The translations under genes were made by a program, and so were the position numbers. The notes below the pieces were generated by a model. The model saw only the letters and a list, made by a program, of their open reading frames with translations, did no database searches and was not told where the DNA came from. A DNA stretch of 64,000 nucleotides from Blepharisma stoltei (lineage: Eukaryota; Ciliophora; Heterotrichea; Heterotrichida; Blepharismidae): positions 124,001-188,000 of the forward strand of contig CAJZBQ010000039.1 of the NCBI GenBank assembly GCA_914767885.1, given 5' to 3'. The number at the start of each line of letters is the position of its first letter. Positions within the stretch are counted from its first letter, which is position 1. Of this stretch, positions 53,323 to 63,261 are shown piece after piece.

Positions 53323-53462
53323 TAAAATAAATGTTTATAATATATAGAAAAAAAAATTAATTGAACCTTTTAATGGGTTTTCATAGCAAATTTTTAATAA
53401 AAACGTACAAGCTTCTATTAAAATAATCATAATTGAGCGGCTTCTATCAAACCCGCTAATAA

Positions 53463-55237
53463 ATGGATAATACAGAAGAATCCTCGCATTCGATTGAAGA
53501 TTTTAATACCTCTTCATCACCAACAGACCACCCTGATGGAATCGATCAACAAGCATACTTAAAAGACCAAAATTGTGTCATTTGCCACATTAAATTTGGA
53601 AAAACTTCTTTATCTCACACAAGAAAATATTTTTGCAAATTTTGTTTTCGAGGAGTTTGCGGAAATTGCTCGTCTCATAGAATCAATGGAAATAGGTGCT
53701 GCAATTCCTGCTATGACGCAGAACTACAGAATAAAGATAAAGCAAAATTAATAGAGGAGAATTTAATAATTCGGTTAAAACACTTAGAAGAGTCACTACA
53801 AAAATTGTCAGAAAATCAAATAGAAAACGAAAGAACACTTACTCCTCAATACAAAATTTGTTCCAATTTGGGGAAATATAAAAATTTTTTTTTTTATATA
53901 AAAAATGTATAAAAATTATTAAAAATGTTAATTGAAACCAATATTTTTGTAATTAATTTATTTATATAAAGAATTACCGTGAAATTGTTATAATAGCACT
54001 CCATACAGCTTATCCCTGAGACTTGAATTTTTGCCTCCGGAACTATCATTGGAAAGTGCAAGATCAGAAAAAGCCCACGAGAGGACAAGAAATCCTTCGA
54101 GCAAGACTCAAGAGGTGACTTTTTTAATGACAAATTGAGAGCTGCGACCCAGGTGGTGAGCCCATAGGGTCCAGAATCATGGAAGTCAAAATTGGTGCCC
54201 CTCCCTGCGGGAGCGGGGAGGGGTGTCTGCCGAGGTCCCTCGGGGACGATAACTATGTAGGGATGGAAATACCCAGTCCTCTCAAAGAAAAAGATCAATT
54301 AAAATAGCATAGCATACTTGTACTTCCTCCATTAAACTCAGTCAAAACTTTTCATAAAAATCAGTAATTTCATCTATAAAATTTCGAAATAATAAGCTCA
54401 AAAGGATTAATTTATCCAAAAAATCGAAATTAAACTTATATTTTTTGTTCCAATCAAAGGGGAGTTAAAAACCTAGAATTCATCAGCAAACAAAAGGAAT
54501 CTGAAATTATTGAATTAAAATTTATACTAGAAAATAGCAAAGGACATAGAAATAGCAGAGAAGAAGATAAAATAAATAAAACCAAATATTATGATACTTT
54601 AAAAAATTTTGAAGAGTCGCAGTCTCAGCTTGTGATACTAGCAAACGAAAAAGAAAAGTTGAGAAGCAGTATCCATAAAGCAGAAAATGAAATTATTTTG
54701 CAAAATGAAAAAACTTTTGAAATTGTCAAAGAAATAAGAGAACTACGCTGTTTTCAATTAATAATAGCTCTTATTTTTTTACCTTAAAATCTTATTTTTA
54801 TGCAAAATTAAAAAAGGCGAAGATGATTTTTATACAATTTTTAAAAAAATCGTTTAAAAGAAGAAATTGCAGCATCTTCTCAAAATAAGCAGACTTTAAG
54901 AGAAAATATTGATTTAAATGCAAAACTCAAAGATATGGAATTTCAAAAAGATCAAGACAAAGTTTCGATTGCAGAGTCTTTAGAGCTGTTAAGAGACCAA
55001 ATAATAAGCGAACAACAAGAAAACGACAGTCTTAGAGTCAGCATATCAGGTGCCACATCTGAAGCAGAATTCAAAAAATTGATAAAAAAAGAACAAACCA
55101 AAATTTTCGAGCTAAAAGAAGAAATCAAATCTTTGAAAAATCAAATAGCAAGCCAAGAAATAAAAAGAGATAGCAAATTTGAAGAACTCTCAGTAGTCGA
55201 GCGTAACACTCAACCCTGCAAGTGCGAGATTTTTTAA
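53463..55237 (+). CDS. FYVE-related zinc-finger coiled-coil protein, split by two IESs
   Basis: Segments 53463-53851, 54439-54745 and 54857-55237 give 358 residues. Residues about 35-85 form a Cys-rich finger with four CxxC pairs (NCVIC, FCKFC, VCGNC, CCNSC), the FYVE spacing. The usual R(R/K)HHCR phosphoinositide pocket is replaced by TRKYFCKFC, so PI3P binding is doubtful. Coiled coil follows for the rest, ending in Cys-containing QPCKCEIF. Likely an endosome or cytoskeletal tether. The first IES contains a retroelement within a duplicated target; both joins are in phase. Confidence 0.85.
53850..54436. mobile_element. Retroelement-like IES (587 bp) with duplicated target
   Basis: TGTTCCAAT recurs at 53859-53868 and 54446-54454 within a looser 17-bp match that begins with the excision TA (TA at 53850-53851 and 54437-54438). 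The GC-rich core, about 54000-54300, is homologous to the distal part of 34135-35078 in opposite orientation, so it may be a 5'-truncated copy. The joined frame reads TPQY to IFCSNQRGVKN. Confidence 0.82.
54744..54854. other. IES (111 bp)
   Basis: TA at 54744-54745 and 54855-54856; joins EIREL to KEEIAASSQNK in phase. AT-rich. Confidence 0.85.
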
Positions 55238-55242
55238 TTATA

Positions 55243-56277
55243 TTAAACTGTAAGTTTGATTTTTGACATTAAATGCTGATATATGAAAAATGAACTTAAA
55301 ACGCCTAAGCTTCCTAAGGTTAAAAACACTCCCCAGCACACTATAAGCAAATAAGCTAAATTCAGAATAATTTCTTCAAAACCTAAAGTGCTGCTTATAG
55401 TAGAGATAGCTAAAAATAAAAATAAAAATACCCCTTTGGCTGCTCCTTGCAGAAAGCTTGTCCACATAGAATATGGATTTTTGCTGGCTATTACATAATA
55501 AGTTACAATAAACTGTGATAAAATTTCAAAAAGCAACGTTAAAGTAAAGCTAACAAAGCAGATTGAATGATAAATGCCTATATAAAAAGTCCAGCTTGAG
55601 TTACTAATAATATATACTTGTATATAAATAATCAAAAAAGTGCTCATAATTGCATATCAATTAATCGGTTTTGGCAGCTCAGCTTTGATGTTTGTGTTAT
55701 TAGCCAAGTGAGGGCAACAATTTGTATAATTTTTTCCATAAATTTGTCCATAAAACGTTATAGGCATAGAAATAATCATTAAAAGGACTAATAAAAGGAT
55801 CAGTCTTGATATAGACGGTAAATTTGATGAAATTAAGCTTAGCAAGCTGACAAGTAAAATAGAAGTACCATAAAAATTAGCTGATGAAAATATAATGTTT
55901 TGCAACCAGTTTTTTTGGTTTAAATATTGCTGAAAAGATCCTGAAATGTAGCCTGATATGAAGCAAGAAATCATAAAAAATAAAAGCCCTGCTACGATTA
56001 AAAATTTTGATGAAACTGAGATAGTTGCAAGGAGAATTGATAAAAAATAGGTTAATAGTAAAAATTGAGAGCCTGATCCTATAAGAGAGATGAAATAGTT
56101 AGGAAATTTAGGAAGTGGTAAGGATGGGGAGATTTCTTTTGGATATTCATCTTGGGGGATGATGTTTGCGTTGAAAGATTTTAGTTTGAGGTAAAGATAA
56201 ATAAAACTGATACAGCTTAAGGTAGAAAGGAAAGAAAATAAAGCTAAAATGCTGCTTCAGTTGATGGGTTCTACCAT
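55243..56277 (-). CDS. Nonaspanin (TM9SF) membrane domain lacking the luminal domain
   Basis: 344 residues, nine predicted membrane spans. TM9SF proteins sit in the Golgi/endosomes and influence sorting of membrane proteins. The match covers the membrane half from the first span: VEPINWSSILALFSF, LIGSGSQFLLLTYFLSI, YISGSFQQYLNQKNW, NIIFSSANFYGTS, NPYSMWTSFLQGAAKGVFLF and the final spans. Two Trp are TGA. The luminal N-terminal half (about 200-250 residues in the family) is absent upstream, and there is no signal peptide before VEPINW. Either an upstream exon was missed, the gene is truncated, or this is a shortened family member. Confidence 0.82.
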
Positions 56278-56562
56278 TATACTTATTTATTTTCTTCTTG
56301 ATAGATCATTCTTTCATAAGGCGAAAATTCAATATTTTTTGAGAAGAAATTTGATAATATGATTAAAATATCAAGCTCTAAATAAATTATCAATAAAAAG
56401 CAAATCCTTAACTTATATATAAAATAGGATGCTAGAATAAAAAAACTACTAAATTTATTTCAAACAATATATTTAAAAGCGCGCTTATTTTTCATAACTT
56501 ATTTAAATATTTTTAATTTTCATAACTTTTACTTTTCTTATTGATTTTAAAAGAAATTTTAA

Positions 56563-56901
56563 ATGGAGCTGAAAAAGGATATAAACTCAGCTATAAAGTC
56601 ATGAATCCCTCTACAACATCAAACTCCTTCTCCTTCAAGATGCCGTTCCCCATTTATCACAAGCAGGCAATCACTTCATGATAGGACTCCGCCAACTAGG
56701 TCAAGCACTCCAGACGTTTTTGCCCACAGGCAGTTTATTTCTCCTAAAATCATTAAAGCATCGCACGAAATCAAGCCTGAGAGTCCTCGTAAAAGCTCAA
56801 GAGGAAAAAGAAGAACTAATTCAGGAAATATCTTTCTAAACAAGAGACTAATTTCTTATAATTTACTGCTTGACTCGCCAATTTTGGGAAAAAGTGTATA
56901 A
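56563..56901 (+). CDS. Hypothetical Ser/Pro/Arg-rich protein
   Basis: 112 residues from the ATG at 56563; one TGA read as Trp (AIKSWIPLQHQ) hides it under the standard code. Basic, with SPSRCRSPF, TPPTRSSTPD and SPRKSSRGKRR, so likely disordered and phosphorylated. No family recognised. Downstream of it a 1.8-kb gene-free stretch begins. Confidence 0.65.
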
Positions 56902-57155
56902 GCAATTTTTCGAATTTAACTATGCAGTTGTTGGAGTATTATTTTTTTTTATTATATAAGGCTGGTGTCTGTATTTATTTTGGATTATATTTTTATATAG
57001 CCAGAAATAGAGCTATGCTCATTTTTAAAAGTATAATTTAATTTGAATTTTCAAATTAGAAAATAATATGAAGTATGAAGCTGAGCTATTTAAGCTTAGC
57101 TAATTGGCTTATGAGTGCTAGATTCTGAATAAAATTGAAGCCTGGGCTATTTTTT

Positions 57156-57411
57156 TAACTCCACCTCTCCGTGGAGAGAACAAAAAATTTTTAATATTTT
57201 TTTTAAAAATTTATCCCAATTTGAAATAATTTTAAATCAAATATAATTTAATTTGTAAAATTTATATTTTAAAATGCAAGCTGTTTAAAATTAAACAGAA
57301 TTAGATAGAGAATTTTTTATGATAATAAATATTATTTCATAAAAATTTTTTTGTTTGCTCTTAGAGAAAAAATAAGGTTTTCCAATGGTTTTGTTCGCTC
57401 ATGGAGGGGGG
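57156..57411. mobile_element. MITE copy, diverged (256 bp)
   Basis: TA at 57156-57157 and 57412-57413. Left ACTCCACCTCTCCGTGGAGAG, right GTTCGCTCATGGAGGGGGG; the interior has AAATGCAAGCTGTTTAAA like 7546 and 23416. Confidence 0.82.
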
Positions 57412-57827
57412 TAATAAGCATATAGAATTAATTTATTCATCTTGAGTAAATATGCAGCTTGTTCCCCTATTTGCTAGCGAGCAAAACCATTAGAAAAAAT
57501 ACCTATTTTTTTAAAACCGATTAGATTTATTTAAAAAATTTAACCCTTAGCTAATGAGCAAGGATTTATTTGATATCTAATAAATTGCGGGGTGTTAGAT
57601 CTTGATGATAAATTCTAATTAGGAAACCCTTTTTTGATTTATAATCCAATAAATCAATATTAATAGATTAAATATTAAAATTGATTAGGATAATCTAGTA
57701 CAAAGATAAAATTAATAATTATAAAACCTATTTTTAATGCTTTTAATAATTTTTTTCAAATCTTTAAAATAAACGATAAATAAAAGTAAACGTTGTTTTC
57801 TTTTTTAATATGGTAAATACAATTTCC

Positions 57828-58199
57828 TAACTCCCCCCCTCCGTGAGTGAACAAAAAAATTTTGTTCACTCACCTAGTTTTTTTTTTTTTAAAAACATTT
57901 ATATTTAAATTTTTTAAAAAATATTTTTTTTCGAAAATTAAAAAAAATCCTAATTCACAAAAATTGGAACGCAAATATTAATATAATTTATAAAATTTAT
58001 GTTTCAAATAGCAATTCGTTTAAAATTAAACAGAATTAGCTCTAAATTTCATTATATTAATTATTATTTATATATCAATTTTTTTTTTCATAAAAAATTT
58101 TTCTATTAAAAAATTTTTGTTCAATCACGGAGGGTGGGTTGTTGGGCAAAAAATAGCGATTTTTCTAATGGTTTTTGTTCACTCACGGAGGGGGGGGAG
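57828..58199. mobile_element. MITE copy (372 bp)
   Basis: TA at 57828-57829 and 58200-58201. Left seven-C run plus CTCCGTGAGTGAAC facing TTCACTCACC; right two TTCACTCACGGAGGG copies. Interior AAATAGCAATTCGTTTAAA as in 51554. Confidence 0.92.
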
Positions 58200-58342
58200 T
58201 AAGTTTTGCGCTATTTCAAGCAATAAATTTTTACTTTTTGGACTTCAAATAAATTTTTTACTTTATAAAATAAGCAATTAACTTTAATTTAAAATAGCTA
58301 CATATATGAAAGTGAATAATTTAATAATTTGATAATAATTTT

Positions 58343-58723
58343 TACTCACCCCCTCCGTGAGTGAACAAAACCATTAGAAAAATCCCTATTTTTTTGCCCA
58401 AAAACCCACCCTCCGAGTGAACAAAAATGTTTTTAATAGAAAAATTGTTTATGAAAAAAAAATTTTGATATATAAGTGATAATTAGTATAATGAAATCTC
58501 GAGCTAATTTTGTTTAATTTTAAATAAATTGCGTTTTAAAACATAAATTTTAAAATTAAATTAATATTTGCTTTCAAATTTTTATAGACGTGAGATTTTT
58601 TTAAATTTCGAAAAAAAAAAAATTTCTATAAAATTTTATATATAAAAATTTTTAAAAAAAAAAATTTAACCCCTCTTCGTGAGTTAATAAAAATATTTTT
58701 TTCACTCACGAGGGGGAGGGAGT
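58343..58723. mobile_element. MITE copy, inverted relative to 57828 (381 bp)
   Basis: TA at 58343-58344 and 58724-58725. Left CCCCCTCCGTGAGTGAAC with a second copy 55 bp inward; right TTCACTCACGAGGGGG. Reads as the reverse complement of the 57828 copy. Confidence 0.92.
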
Positions 58724-58762
58724 TAGAATATAAATTGAAAAATGATAATTATAATTGAAATA

Positions 58763-59948
58763 ATGTCGGATGAAGAAAGAAAAGAACCAAAAAATAATTC
58801 ATTTAAGGCTTTTGCTTTTCACGATCTCGATAAGGACAAAGAGCTATTAGCAGAAAACAAAGCTGTTGTGGAAAAACTTTTAGGGGGGGTTGAAGATGAA
58901 AAAATTCAAAAAGTTTTACTAATACTTCAGAATGAAAAATTACAGAAGAAGGCAGCGGATGAACTTTTGAGATGGGCCTTCCAATATAAAAACAAGAGTC
59001 TTATGATTGGATTACTTCGCATTATATTTTTATAAAGACCTTCGCTATAAAATTCTAGAAAATGCTGCTGCTAGATATTTTATTAATACTTTTAAACTGA
59101 GCGGGCCAGAAAGTATATCGTTTTCTGAGAAAGAAAGCGGTTTGCAGCTTGGAAGAAGAATTACTATAGCTGTTTCTCCTTCTGAATCAAAGAAGTATTT
59201 TATTAAAACCCAGAGATATGGAGCACTCGATGATTATAGCACGAGGAGCCAACTAAAAGAATTAGATCCAAAAGAGGCTTTTATTTATTATCTTCTTTAT
59301 CAATTAAATATTGGTCCTAAGGTTCACTTTTTCTGGGAAGATAAGATCAGTTTTTATATTGCAACAGAGGATCTGAATGAGAGAGGATCATTTAACGAGT
59401 ACAGCAAGCTTTATGAAAAGTTTCTGGATCCAGCAAAAACAGCATTAGAAGACATCCCTCAAGAATATTTCCATATTTGTGACGAACTGTTAAAATTAGA
59501 TTTGATTTCAAGAATTTTATGCTTAACTGATACTACAATAAACAAAGAAAACTTTGGATTTCTTGAAATTAATGGAGAAGTATCTTTATTTTTGATTGAT
59601 TTTTATGTAAAAAAAGACTCATTCTATATGGATGAACGCGTATTTTTAGATTTTTTAAAGCCATTTTGCCCAAGTAGCGCAGACCCAACAAGTAGATTCG
59701 CCTTAGCAAAAAGGAGCCAAATAGATCGTGCTAAAGTGGCGGCTAATTTCCTTAATAGTGTCAATATCCTTCAAGCCATTGAAACTAGCTGGGAAAATGT
59801 GTCATATATCTTTAGAGCATTAGATATGAATACTAATGATCTTTCAAATTATATTGTTGGGATTAAGATGAACTTTCAATATATTAAAGAAGGACTGATA
59901 ATGATGCTAGAGTCGATGAATAAATTTATATTTGATAAAGAAGATTAA
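58763..59948 (+). CDS. Protein-kinase-like protein, frame break near 59003-59032
   Basis: MSDEERKE start at 58763 (an in-frame ATG also at 58742). A helical N-terminal module of about 80 residues ends at QYKNKSL; the following frame, DLRYKILENAAARYF onward, is offset by one base. Removing 31 bp between TA at 59002-59003 and 59033-59034 restores frame (KNKSL to KDLRYKIL). The main domain looks like a divergent kinase fold: YFIKTQRYG, DPKEAFIYYLLYQLNIGPKVHFFWE, FYIATEDLN, then INKENFGF and LFLIDFYV where a kinase has the catalytic Asn and DFG; the His-Arg-Asp motif is not visible. Activity cannot be predicted. Confidence 0.7.
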
Positions 59949-60897
59949 AATAGTTATAGAAAAATTAAAATTATTTACTATATCCAGCATTAATAGTATG
60001 AGACTAAACTAGCATGCCTCTATATGATGTCATTAATATTTTCAAATGATAGGGAAATTTCGAAATAATTTAATGTGACTGCGTCATCTTCCAATACGAT
60101 TAAATACCTTTTGGTTGGTTTTTCTAGTTAACCTAACTAACTGATTTTTATTAAGGGTTACTTATTCGCTTGGATTTGCTACAATGCATTGGCACCTACA
60201 TTAAGAAATTTTTTTAAAATTTTAGAGTTTACTAGAGGAAGTGTTTCGTATTCTCATATGGCAAAAAGCTTGTTTTTTTGGAAATGGCTTATTTCTGAAA
60301 TTTTTCAAAAGGCTTAATATTTGTGTTTTCTCTTCTAAATTTGGATCCGCTAATAAATTCCGGTATTTTGGTTAGCAATTGGCTGCAAAATTATATTAAA
60401 ATGCTTCATAATTGTTGTATTCACAAAAAGAAAAATCAGTATACTCATAGAAACTGCAGCCATTTTATACGAAATCTATACAATTTTCAAAAATATTTTA
60501 ATAAGGTAAAAATAATATTCTTCTTATCATAAGATAAATCAAATAAAAACGTTTAAGAAAAATACATTTTCATCTTAAAATTACTTAAAAATATGCACGC
60601 CACTACATAAAAACTCTTTTTCAAAGTTTAATTCAGCACAAACTCTCTGGAATTTATATGCTTTATATCACAGCTAAAAACTTCAAAATAAATATTAATA
60701 GGACCTAAATACAAAAACAGCTAATCACAATAAAAATCCTACCTGAGCCGTAATTTAAGCTGTCACTTTTTATTATTATTTTCCAATAATTTCTTTTATT
60801 TATTTGAAATCCCGATTCCATCAACCTAAAGCCGTTAGCCAAAAAAAATATGAGATAGCTTTATCATTTTACCAGATTATATGGTTTATTAATTAAA
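59949..60897. other. AT-rich intergenic region
   Basis: No gene, repeat family or structured RNA recognised; a 69-codon ORF at 60323-60532 has no coding character. Probably 3' flank of the kinase-like gene plus promoter of the MATE gene. Confidence 0.6.
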
Positions 60898-62274
60898 ATG
60901 GGAGATTTGTCCGTCCCACTTATTCCAGCCCAAAAAGAAACTCTTTGGCAAGCCGAAATGGCCATTGTGAAGCTAGCTGGGCCGTCGATTCTTTCATTTA
61001 TCCTTCAGTTTCTGGTCGAAATTATCAATATGTTTTTTATTGGCAATATTGATATAGAACGTCTTGATGGAATCGGCCTTGGCAACATGTGGGGAAATTT
61101 TATCGGAGTCGCTGTGGGTTGGGGTCTAGCAGGAGGCCTTGATACTTTATGCTCCCAAGCGAACGGTAACAAGCAATATGAAATGGTCGGCATATGGCTG
61201 CAAAGAGGAGTAGTTGTGCTGACAGTTGCTTTTATTCCAATTACAGTTGCAATCCTCTATACAGCTGAAGTTCTTATGCTTATGGGAGTTGAAGAAAAAA
61301 TTGCTGAATACAGCTATAATTATTTATCATGTGTTTTACCTGGGCTTTGGTTCTTCTTATGCTTTGATTTCTTCCGAAGATATTTGCAAGCTCAAGAGTA
61401 CTTTTGGCCTGGCCTGGTCGTAAATGGAATCACAACAACCTTACATGTATTTTGGTGCTGGCTGTTTATTATAGAATGTGACTGGCTAGAAAAAGGTGCA
61501 GGAATTGCGACATCAGTGACTTACATTTCAAACTTTGTGGTTATGGTCGCATTGATTAAATATTTTAAACTTGAACAAAAAACATGCAAATCCTGCAACT
61601 TCCAAAACTTCTGGCATGACATCAGAAAATTCTTAAGATATGCATTGCCTTCAGCAGGAATGCTCCTCCTTGATCAGCTTAACTTTGAAATTACACAAGT
61701 TGAAGCAAGCCATTTAGGGGTTAAAACTCAAGCTGCACATGTTGCAGTTGCTAACACAGTTACTACTTTATACATGATTCCTCTAGGGCTTGGTATTTCA
61801 ATCACTTCAATTGTAGGTAACTTCGTAGGTGAAGGAAACTCAGCAAAGGCAAAATTGTACTCATGGGCAGCCTTAATGCTCTTTTTCCTTACAAACTTTC
61901 CGTTAGAAGTCTTAGTTCTTACCTTTAGGGAGCCTTTAAGTCAGCTTTACACTTATGACACTGAAGTCTCAGAAATTATCGCAAAACTCTTTATCCCAGT
62001 GATGCTCTTTAATGCTATTGACTTTTTCCAAGTCGTCCTATGTGGTGTCCTTAAGGGAATTGCTAGACAAAGTATCGCGTTTATTATGATTTTAATATCA
62101 TATTACGTTTTTGCAATCCCTGGAGGGTATCTGATGGCTTTCCACGCTGATTTCGATATTTACGGGATTTGGTATGGATTAGTGATTGGGGCTACAATGG
62201 CTACAATTACTTTAAGCTATCTAGCATGGAAATCAAGATGGGCAGCAGTGACCTTAGAAAAGAGTATGGATTAA
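60898..62274 (+). CDS. MATE family multidrug/toxin efflux transporter
   Basis: 458 residues, uninterrupted, twelve predicted membrane spans. MATE proteins export organic cations or metabolites in exchange for H+ or Na+. Family signatures: EMAIVKLAGPSILSFILQF in helix 1, GLAGGLDTLCSQANGN (the QA.G motif), GFFRRYLQAQ-like block reading FDFFRRYLQAQEYFWP, and GLGISITSIVGNFVGEGN in the second repeat. Lacking IESs makes it unusual among the long genes here. Start chosen at MGDLSVPL before helix 1. Subcellular site and substrate unknown. Confidence 0.95.
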   Translation: MGDLSVPLIPAQKETLWQAEMAIVKLAGPSILSFILQFLVEIINMFFIGNIDIERLDGIGLGNMWGNFIGVAVGWGLAGGLDTLCSQANGNKQYEMVGIWLQRGVVVLTVAFIPITVAILYTAEVLMLMGVEEKIAEYSYNYLSCVLPGLWFFLCFDFFRRYLQAQEYFWPGLVVNGITTTLHVFWCWLFIIECDWLEKGAGIATSVTYISNFVVMVALIKYFKLEQKTCKSCNFQNFWHDIRKFLRYALPSAGMLLLDQLNFEITQVEASHLGVKTQAAHVAVANTVTTLYMIPLGLGISITSIVGNFVGEGNSAKAKLYSWAALMLFFLTNFPLEVLVLTFREPLSQLYTYDTEVSEIIAKLFIPVMLFNAIDFFQVVLCGVLKGIARQSIAFIMILISYYVFAIPGGYLMAFHADFDIYGIWYGLVIGATMATITLSYLAWKSRWAAVTLEKSMD

Positions 62275-62284
62275 GTTAGTTAAA

Positions 62285-63205
62285 CTATTTTTGATTATCA
62301 TCTATCTTATTATTTTCTTTTTTTGAGGTTAATTTTCCGAAAATAATTCCTAGTAAAATCAAAAAGCCAGTATATTGATTGCTAGCAAACTTATTCCAGC
62401 AATCTTTTTCATTGTTTATATCTACAGTTGTCCATTGATATGTTAAATGCCCTAACGCTCCTGATATACATATATAATAAGGAAGCCCTAAATTCGCCAT
62501 ATATCCTGCTGAAAACCAGCAAAGTCCTGCAGCAGCTGTAAAAAAAGCAAAATATGGCTTATTTGTATTTCCCCATAATAATGCAGTTGATTTTACTCCA
62601 ATTGGCTGATCGTCAACTCTATCCTGATACGCATAAATTGTGTCATAAATCATAGTCCAGCACCAGCTTCCCAAATATAGCGGAAGAACAATAGCTAAAT
62701 CCAGTCTTTCAGTTAAAAACACATAATTTACTACACATCCATAATTCATTGCAAATCCAAGTACCGCTTGTGGCCAGTTTGTAAAGCGTTTTGCTAATGG
62801 GTATAAACTCATAAGTGGGATTGAGAAAAGAATTAGACTTTGACATACAGGCCCAGTCAAGCTTAAAATAACAGGTACTGGGGCTAGGTTAAATAGGAAA
62901 AAGGACATGGCTCCAAAGTTAGAGATTTCTCCATTGGCAAGTGGACGCTCTTTGGTTCTTCTTACATGTTTGTCATATTTTGTGTCCCAGTAGTCGTTTA
63001 TTGTACAGCCTGCTGCTCTTAGCATAAAAGATGCCCCGACTGCACACCCAAGTCAGCCAATATGAGGAATCCCTGAGGCTGATGCAAGGGCTGCTGACCA
63101 AGTTGTAGGCCATAATACAAGGTATGCACCAATTGGCTTGTGGAAACGGCCAAGTTTGAAATAAGGTACAGCTTTTGGTGGGAGTAAGCTAAGGATTCTT
63201 TGCAT
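62285..63205 (-). CDS. COQ2: 4-hydroxybenzoate polyprenyltransferase (COQ2)
   Basis: Second committed step of ubiquinone synthesis: prenylation of 4-hydroxybenzoate in the mitochondrial inner membrane. 306 residues from the ATG at 63205. N-terminal block KLGRFHKPIGAYLVLWPTTW, first Asp-rich motif INDYWDTKYD followed by RTKERPLANGEIS, second motif YAYQDRVDD followed by GVKSTALLWG, and eight to nine membrane spans. The Trp in HIGWLG is TGA. A long mitochondrial presequence is not evident, so the true N-terminus may extend upstream. Converges on the MATE gene with a 10-bp gap and lies divergent from CDH1. Confidence 0.96.
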
Positions 63206-63261
63206 CTTTAGGAGAAATATCTATGAGATATAAAATATGAAAAATTTAGCTTTAGAGATAG

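Larger units (their letters stand above)
56902..58762. other. Gene-free stretch with three MITE copies
   Basis: Very AT-rich. MITEs at 57156, 57828 and 58343 occupy most of it, and a partial terminus-like fragment (GCTTGTTCCCCTATTTGC) lies near 57456. The gap between the last two copies is 142 bp. Confidence 0.7.

Noticed and set aside
300-59033. Insertions as assembly chimaeras or ordinary introns
   Set aside because: Too many, TA-bounded, no GT..AG borders, phase-preserving, and several belong to repeat families present also between genes.
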